Positions 59,373 to 64,000 of a DNA stretch of 64,000 nucleotides are shown here, in pieces. The notes under the pieces were generated by a model. That model made no database searches. It saw nothing but the letters and a program-made list of their open reading frames with translations, and was not told where the DNA came from. Positions within the stretch are counted from its first letter, which is position 1. The number at the start of each line of letters is the position of its first letter. The translations under genes were made by a program, and so were the position numbers. Origin of the DNA: Cunninghamia lanceolata (lineage: Eukaryota > Streptophyta > Pinopsida > Cupressales > Cupressaceae); contig BSBN01000293.1 in assembly GCA_027924645.1 (NCBI GenBank), positions 9,200,501-9,264,500 on the forward strand, given 5' to 3'.

Positions 59373-59735
59373 TTAAATTTTGATAGGGCTAGAAGCAAGA
59401 ATGAAGCCAGAGTAGGCATATGTCTCACTGCTCCAAATGGTGAGAAAATCCTTAGAGCCATAAGCTTTTATTTTGCCTGCACTAATAATGATGCTGAGTA
59501 TGAATATTTGGTGCATGGTCTTATGTTGGCCAAGAAGAGAGGAATCAAGAATTTGGTAGTTAAAGGAGACTCAGAGCTAGTGGTGAAACAAATTAGAGAG
59601 AATGCTATAGCCAAGAATGTAAGAATGAGGTCTTATCGTCACAAAATTTGGGATCTAATAGATGGTTTTGATGCTTTCAATATTGAAGTTGTCCCCAGGA
59701 CCCAAAACACTGAAGCAGACAGAATGTCACAAAAT
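59373..59735 (+). pseudogene. Extra RNase H domain before reverse transcriptase (gypsy element 3)
   Basis: The domain runs from LNFDRARSKNEARVGICLTA to QNTEADRMSQNG. All four acidic residues are kept: Asp in NFDRA, Glu in NNDAEYEYLVHGL, Asp in VVKGDSELVVKQI and Asp in NTEADRM. It shares one frame with the end of protease (from about 58950) and with reverse transcriptase (to 60674), broken upstream only by TAG at 59367. It therefore belongs to pol and is not a separate insertion. It resembles the archaeal-type second RNase H of Tat elements. Confidence 0.85.
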
Positions 59736-59969
59736 GGTTCCCAATTTGATCGAGCAAGAGACTTACTAATTAATAGTGAGGTAGTAAAAGTGATAGTGAG
59801 ACATCCAATCCTAGACAATGACCAGAATTGACAAGTTTTTGATAATGATCTTCAAGTACTCTTGTTTCTACAATAGTCATGAGAGTTTGCTGATCAATTA
59901 TAGCCCAAGATTGAAGAAGCTTATGGTGATCAAATTATTCAACTAAAGTCAAATAAGCTCCCCAAAGGA

Positions 59970-60840
59970 TTGATCACTATAGAGAATCTATTTGACCCTA
60001 AAGATGTAATCTTAGACAAAAGGAAATTTAAGGCAAGTAAAGATGATTATTCTGAAATTCAAGTTAGTGAAGGAAGGAAGCTAAAGATAGGCAATGCTAC
60101 TACCCAAGAAGAAAAGGATAAGTTGATTTATTTTTGTAACAAGTATGATAGGGTGATTGCTTGGACCTATGAAGATCTTCATGGTTATAATAGAGACATC
60201 ATTCAACATAACATAGAACTTACTGAAGGTTCAAAGCCAGTCCGTCAGAAGCAAAGGTCTATGAATCCCATAATTGAGACATTAATGGTAGATGAGCTAC
60301 AAAAAATTTTAGAATCTAAGATCATTTTTCCAATTAAGCATTCAATTTGGGTGTCTAATTTATTACTTGTAAGGAAAAAGAATGGGGACATCAGACTCTG
60401 TGTAGATTTCAGAGACTTGAATAAAGCATCATTGAAGGATCATTGTCTCCTGCCTTCTATGGAGCAAATTTTGCAAACTGTAGCTGGGTCAAAGAGGTTT
60501 TCTTTGCTTAATGGTTTCTCAGGGTATAATCATATTTGGTTGGTAGATGAAGACCAACATAAGACATTATTCACTACAAACTGGGGAACATTTACATGTG
60601 CCAAGATGCATTTTGGTCTTTCAAATGTTATTTCAGCATGCCATGGATGTAGCATTTGGGGAACTTATAAATAAGATTATTTTGATTTATCTAGATGATC
60701 TGACCATATTTACCAAGGAAGCCAAAGATCATTTTGATCATCTAGAATCTATTTTCCAAAAGTGTCAGGAATTTGGGATTTCCCTAAATCCTAAGAAATG
60801 TATCTTTGCTATGCCTTAGGGGAAACTTTTGGGACACAGA
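59970..60840 (+). pseudogene. Gypsy reverse transcriptase of element 3, broken
   Basis: Motifs in order are HNIELTEGSKPVRQKQRSMN, LLVRKKNGDIRLCVDFRDLN, FSLLNGFSGYNHIW, TNWGTFTCAKMHFGLSN, a shift near 60640, IILIYLDDLTIFTKEAKDHF and GISLNPKKCIF. The YLDD box is intact, but the first catalytic Asp (normally LLDGFSGYN) is Asn. Confidence 0.9.
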
Positions 60841-60886
60841 TTCAAAAGATGGGATTTCCATTGATCCAGAGTGAGTCACAACTATA

Positions 60887-61399
60887 ATGAATTTATCTTT
60901 TCTAGTAAATAAAAAGGTAGTTCAGTCCTTTTTAGGAAAGATTAATTTTGTCAGCTACTTTATATCTGATTTTGCAAGGCTAGTTAGGCCCATTACTCTA
61001 TTGCTGAAGAAAGATTTGGTTTTCAAATGGACAGCAGAAGGGAGACATGCTTTTAAAGAGGTCAACAGAGCCATTTCAACTGCACCAATACTGAGAAGCC
61101 CATATTTCTCTAATCCTTTTATAATGTATGTGTATGGAGGAGAATTTAGTGTTGCAGTTGTTCTAACTCAGAGGGATGATGAAGAGGAAGGGGAACACCC
61201 AATAGCATTCTTCTCCAGAATAGTCAAGGAGTATGAGTCAAGATACAATTTTGTTGAGAAACAAGCCTATTCTATGGTAAAAGCTCATAAGAAATTTAGA
61301 CACTTAGTAACAGGGAGTAAGATTCTGATATTAGTAGCCCATCCTAGTGTAAGGGAATACATCATTGAGGGTGAGATCACTGAAAAAAGAGCCAATTGA
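60887..61399 (+). pseudogene. Standard gypsy RNase H of element 3
   Basis: After the connection region (SFLGKINFVSYFISDFARLV) come LVFKWTAEGRHAFKEVNRAI, FIMYVYGGEFSVAVVLTQRD, HPIAFFSRIVKEYESRYN and EKQAYSMVKAHKKFRHLVTG. The first catalytic Asp position, usually DAS or similar after YV, reads YGG here. It is present in addition to the domain at 59373. Confidence 0.85.
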
Positions 61400-61639
61400 A
61401 TAACTAAGATTTTAGAATATGATGTAGAGGTAAGGCCTACCAAATTGGTTAGAGGCAAAGGGCTATGCAAATATATGACTCAAGACATAGAAAAGTCAAT
61501 GCCTAAAGAAGCAGAAAATAGAATGGTGTTGAGACTCCAAGAGATTGACCAAGACTCTTGGGTAAGAGACAAAATACAATTTATGAGGACTGGTGTGTTC
61601 CCAAATGAACTCTCCCCTAATAAAAAAAGATAATATAGG

Positions 61640-62800
61640 TAGTAGGGAGTTCATTTTTTATTAATTGATCATGTCTTATTTAGAAAGAATATTGATGGAA
61701 TACTCTTGAGATGTATAGAGAAGGATGAGGCTCAATAGGTATTACATGAGTTTCATCATGGAACCTCAGGGGGTCATTTTTCAACAAAGACTACTACAAT
61801 TAAAGTGACACAAGTTGGTTATTTCTGGCCCACACTATTTGCAAATTGCTATCAGATGTTTAAAGAATGTCAATCTTGCTAGTTCTATACTGGGAAGAGA
61901 AGAAATGTAGTATTGCCTTCAAGTACCATAGTAGTAGATGAACCCTATTCTGAGTGAGGTCTAGATTTTATTGGCATGATCAATCCAATGTCAAATATGG
62001 GATACAAATGGATTCTTACTGCAATAGATTACTTTACAAGGTGGAGTGAAGAAATAACACTTAAGGAAGCTACTGAAAAAGTGATCCTAGAGTTTTTAGA
62101 AGGGATAACTTCTTGGTTTGGTCCTCCCCATACTATCATATCAGACAATACAAAGGCATTCTTAGGGACTAAACTATCTAATTTTGCTTTAAGAAATGGA
62201 ATATATCTAAAAACTTCTTCCAATTACTATCCACAAGGTAATGATTTGGTAAAATCTACCAATAAGGACCTGCTCAGACTCAAAAAGAATAGGAACTAAT
62301 TATTAGAAAGAGTGGCAAAAGTTACTTAACACAACACTATGTGCTGATAGAATCACACCAATGCAAGTAACTAAAATGTCTCCCTATGAGTTGGTTTATG
62401 GAAAACAGGTAGTGATGCCACTAAGTATAGAGATTCCTGCCTTACAGTTGTTGAAACAGTTGGAAATTGAGGAAAATGGCTTGATGCAAGTCAGACTCAC
62501 CGAATTGTTGGAAGTTCAATAAAAGAGAGAAAAGGCACACGAATTAGTAATGAAGCATTAGCAAATGGTTAAGAATTGGTTTGACAAGAAAGCTTCTACT
62601 CCAAATTTTGAAGTTGGGTCTCTGGTGTTGAAGTGGGATGAAAGAGTTGTCAAACCAGGCTGACACAACAAATTTGAATCATTATGGACATGCCCTTTTA
62701 GGATTTGTTCTTGTAAGCAGCAAAATGCATTCGAGTTGGAGACTATGGATGAAGAGCTTGAAGAGATTCCGGTAATGGGATCTCTTTGAAACATTTTACC
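61640..62800 (+). pseudogene. Gypsy integrase of element 3, broken
   Basis: The zinc motif is in HEFHHGTSGGHFSTKTTTIK and CYQMFKECQSC. The core has GLDFIGMINPM and PHTIISDNTKAFLGTKLSNF. The position of the catalytic Glu reads PQGNDLVKSTNKD, with Lys in place of Glu. SPYELVYGKQVVMPLS and a GPY/F-like end, GSLVLKWDERVVKPG then CPFRI, follow. Stops are mostly TAG. Confidence 0.85.
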
Positions 62801-63310
62801 TAAGTCTGAGACTCACCATGTATTATAGTTAGTTAGGCATTTTTAAATTCATTTCCCTCTTTTGTCTTGCTTTCCCACTTTTCCCTTTTAAATAAGTGTT
62901 CCGAGAACATGTGTCAGCATCACAGAGGTTCCTTTTCATTAGCAGTTGCATTTATTAAGGTTGTTTGGTAGTTCCTTAATTTCAAGAAAGTGCCCATCTT
63001 TTTAGAATATCACCACTCTTAGTATGAGTCTGACACTTCATCCAATACGGATATCAAAAGATAGACTAACTATCTCTTGGCATTAATGCCATTAATAAGA
63101 CATGATGTGTCATTTATTGTTTCATTATGACTTACTGAGCTAAGTCTTATTCCCTCCGAGAGTTGCATTTGCTATTGTCATCTTGTATTCCTAATTGTTG
63201 TTGCATCCAAGCTCCATGCCACGCAAGCATTTCAAGTTAAGTGTAGTTTCTTTTACAGTTTTCTCATTTTCTATGTTAAGAGCTCCCAAGTTTTCACAAT
63301 AGATATAGAA
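62801..63310 (+). other. Noncoding spacer between integrase and accessory frame
   Basis: About 500 bp with no coding text. It contains pyrimidine-rich tracts (for example 62860-62890) that could serve as a splice acceptor region for a separate accessory mRNA. No splice site is demonstrated. Confidence 0.4.
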
Positions 63311-64000
63311 ATGTCAGAGACACAATCACCATAGAAGGGGTTAGGGATCTTTGAAGAATCTGATAAGTTAATGAACAATAAATCATATGCTTCTACACCT
63401 GCACAACCAAGGAAAAATTATCCGAGGACAAGGGTCCCAGAAACAGGGGTATGCGTAGACCTAGCACAGCTAAAGGATTATGCTGATGGTATCTTTGACA
63501 CACACATGCAAAAGAATACCAAGAGTCTTTAGGAGGGATCTCATCAGAGATGCCTCACCCATGCTGCAAAGGGACAGTGGGAAACCTTCAGGATGAGAAT
63601 ATGGACATCCTAGTTGGCATGGTTTCCAGTTCCTAATGTCCACCTGTGCCCTGAGTTGATTGACTTGTGTGTAAAACTATTTCACACACCATCCAATTCT
63701 ATTCAACATGTCCCATTTATGATTCAAATTACTCCTAAGGTAATTAGGGATATGTTAGCTTTCTGGTATGATAGAACAACCACATTTCCTAATATCGCTA
63801 AATTGTAGGGCACATGGGCAAACGTCAATAATAAGGTGAAGTTTCTAAATGCTGTAATGCATCTGGGTGAAGATAATACCTAGTTACTTGCATTGGCCAC
63901 TAGTCGTGCTCAATTCAACTCCAACATCCAAGAAGCCCTTGCTATGATGGCCTTCATCTTTGGTCAGAATGAAGATTCTATAGTACATGATTGGCAGCTT
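63311..64000 (+). pseudogene. Accessory frame downstream of integrase (5' part, runs off the window)
   Basis: An ATG at 63311 opens a frame that stays readable to the window end, 230 codons, interrupted by five stops that are all TAG. Text includes PRKNYPRTRVPETGVCVDLA, PNVHLCPELIDLCVKLFHT, VPFMIQITPKVIRDMLAFWY and EALAMMAFIFGQNEDS. No envelope-like signal peptide or membrane segment is seen. The position, on the same strand after integrase, matches accessory frames of other plant LTR elements. Function unknown. Confidence 0.6.

Larger units (their letters stand above)
54795..64000 (+). mobile_element. Ty3/gypsy element 3 (Tat-like, dual RNase H, accessory frame), 5' part
   Basis: The order on the plus strand is LTR, primer-binding site, gag, protease, extra RNase H, reverse transcriptase, standard RNase H, integrase, spacer, accessory frame. 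The 3' LTR is beyond the window. Most interrupting stops are TAG. Several catalytic residues are lost by G-to-A changes, so this copy is inactive. Confidence 0.88.

Noticed and set aside
63311..64000. Retroviral-type envelope gene
   Set aside because: No signal peptide, membrane segment or cleavage motif is visible in the 230 codons available.

Overview
The window looks like repeat-rich nuclear DNA of a land plant with a very large genome, most likely a gymnosperm such as a conifer. This is inferred from AT-rich sequence, almost wall-to-wall decayed LTR retrotransposons, Tat-like Ty3/gypsy elements carrying extra reading frames, a telomere-like interstitial array and a fragment of a plant xyloglucan-modifying enzyme gene. 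No complete host gene is visible. The only long intact reading frame is the 1384-residue polyprotein of a young Ty1/copia element.

Layout. 1-5335 (+): a decayed accessory reading frame of about 1100 codons followed by an LTR-like segment. 5336-6864 (+): the 3' tail and 3' LTR of a copia element. It is joined at about 6865-6872 to a truncated copia element on the other strand (6870-11034). 12232-22505 (-): an old chromodomain-type Ty3/gypsy element that has lost most of pol. A complete, recent copia element (12564-19678) is inserted one base from the end of its 3' LTR. 22506-26917 (+): a truncated, decayed Ty3/gypsy element. 26918-35889: mostly unassigned AT-rich DNA with a degenerate TTAGGG-like array, a xyloglucan endotransglucosylase/hydrolase pseudogene and a pair of MITE-like foldbacks. 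35890-40348 (-): two non-autonomous LTR elements of one family, one nested in the other. 40349-45350: AT-rich DNA with GA and TA microsatellites and a diverged duplication. 45351-51532 (-): a 5'-truncated L1-type LINE with a 13-bp target duplication. 52314-54377: an almost perfect 1032-bp tandem duplication. 54795 to the window end (+): a third Ty3/gypsy element with LTR, gag, pol and the start of a downstream accessory frame; its 3' LTR lies outside the window.

The most interesting signals are two. First, three different copia LTRs carry a hairpin at the end of U5, just before the primer-binding site. Its stem sequence differs between the three while pairing stays perfect, and its C-rich loop is conserved. 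Second, both Tat-like gypsy elements carry an RNase H domain between protease and reverse transcriptase, in the same frame as the transcriptase. One of them also has the usual RNase H after the transcriptase. Accessory frames of unknown function at 952-4255, 63311-64000 and 45618-46347 are the best candidates for undescribed proteins, though all three copies here are broken.

All calls were made by eye from the sequence and its translations. Family names rest on recognised motifs, not on a database search, and lineage names within Ty1/copia and Ty3/gypsy are tentative.
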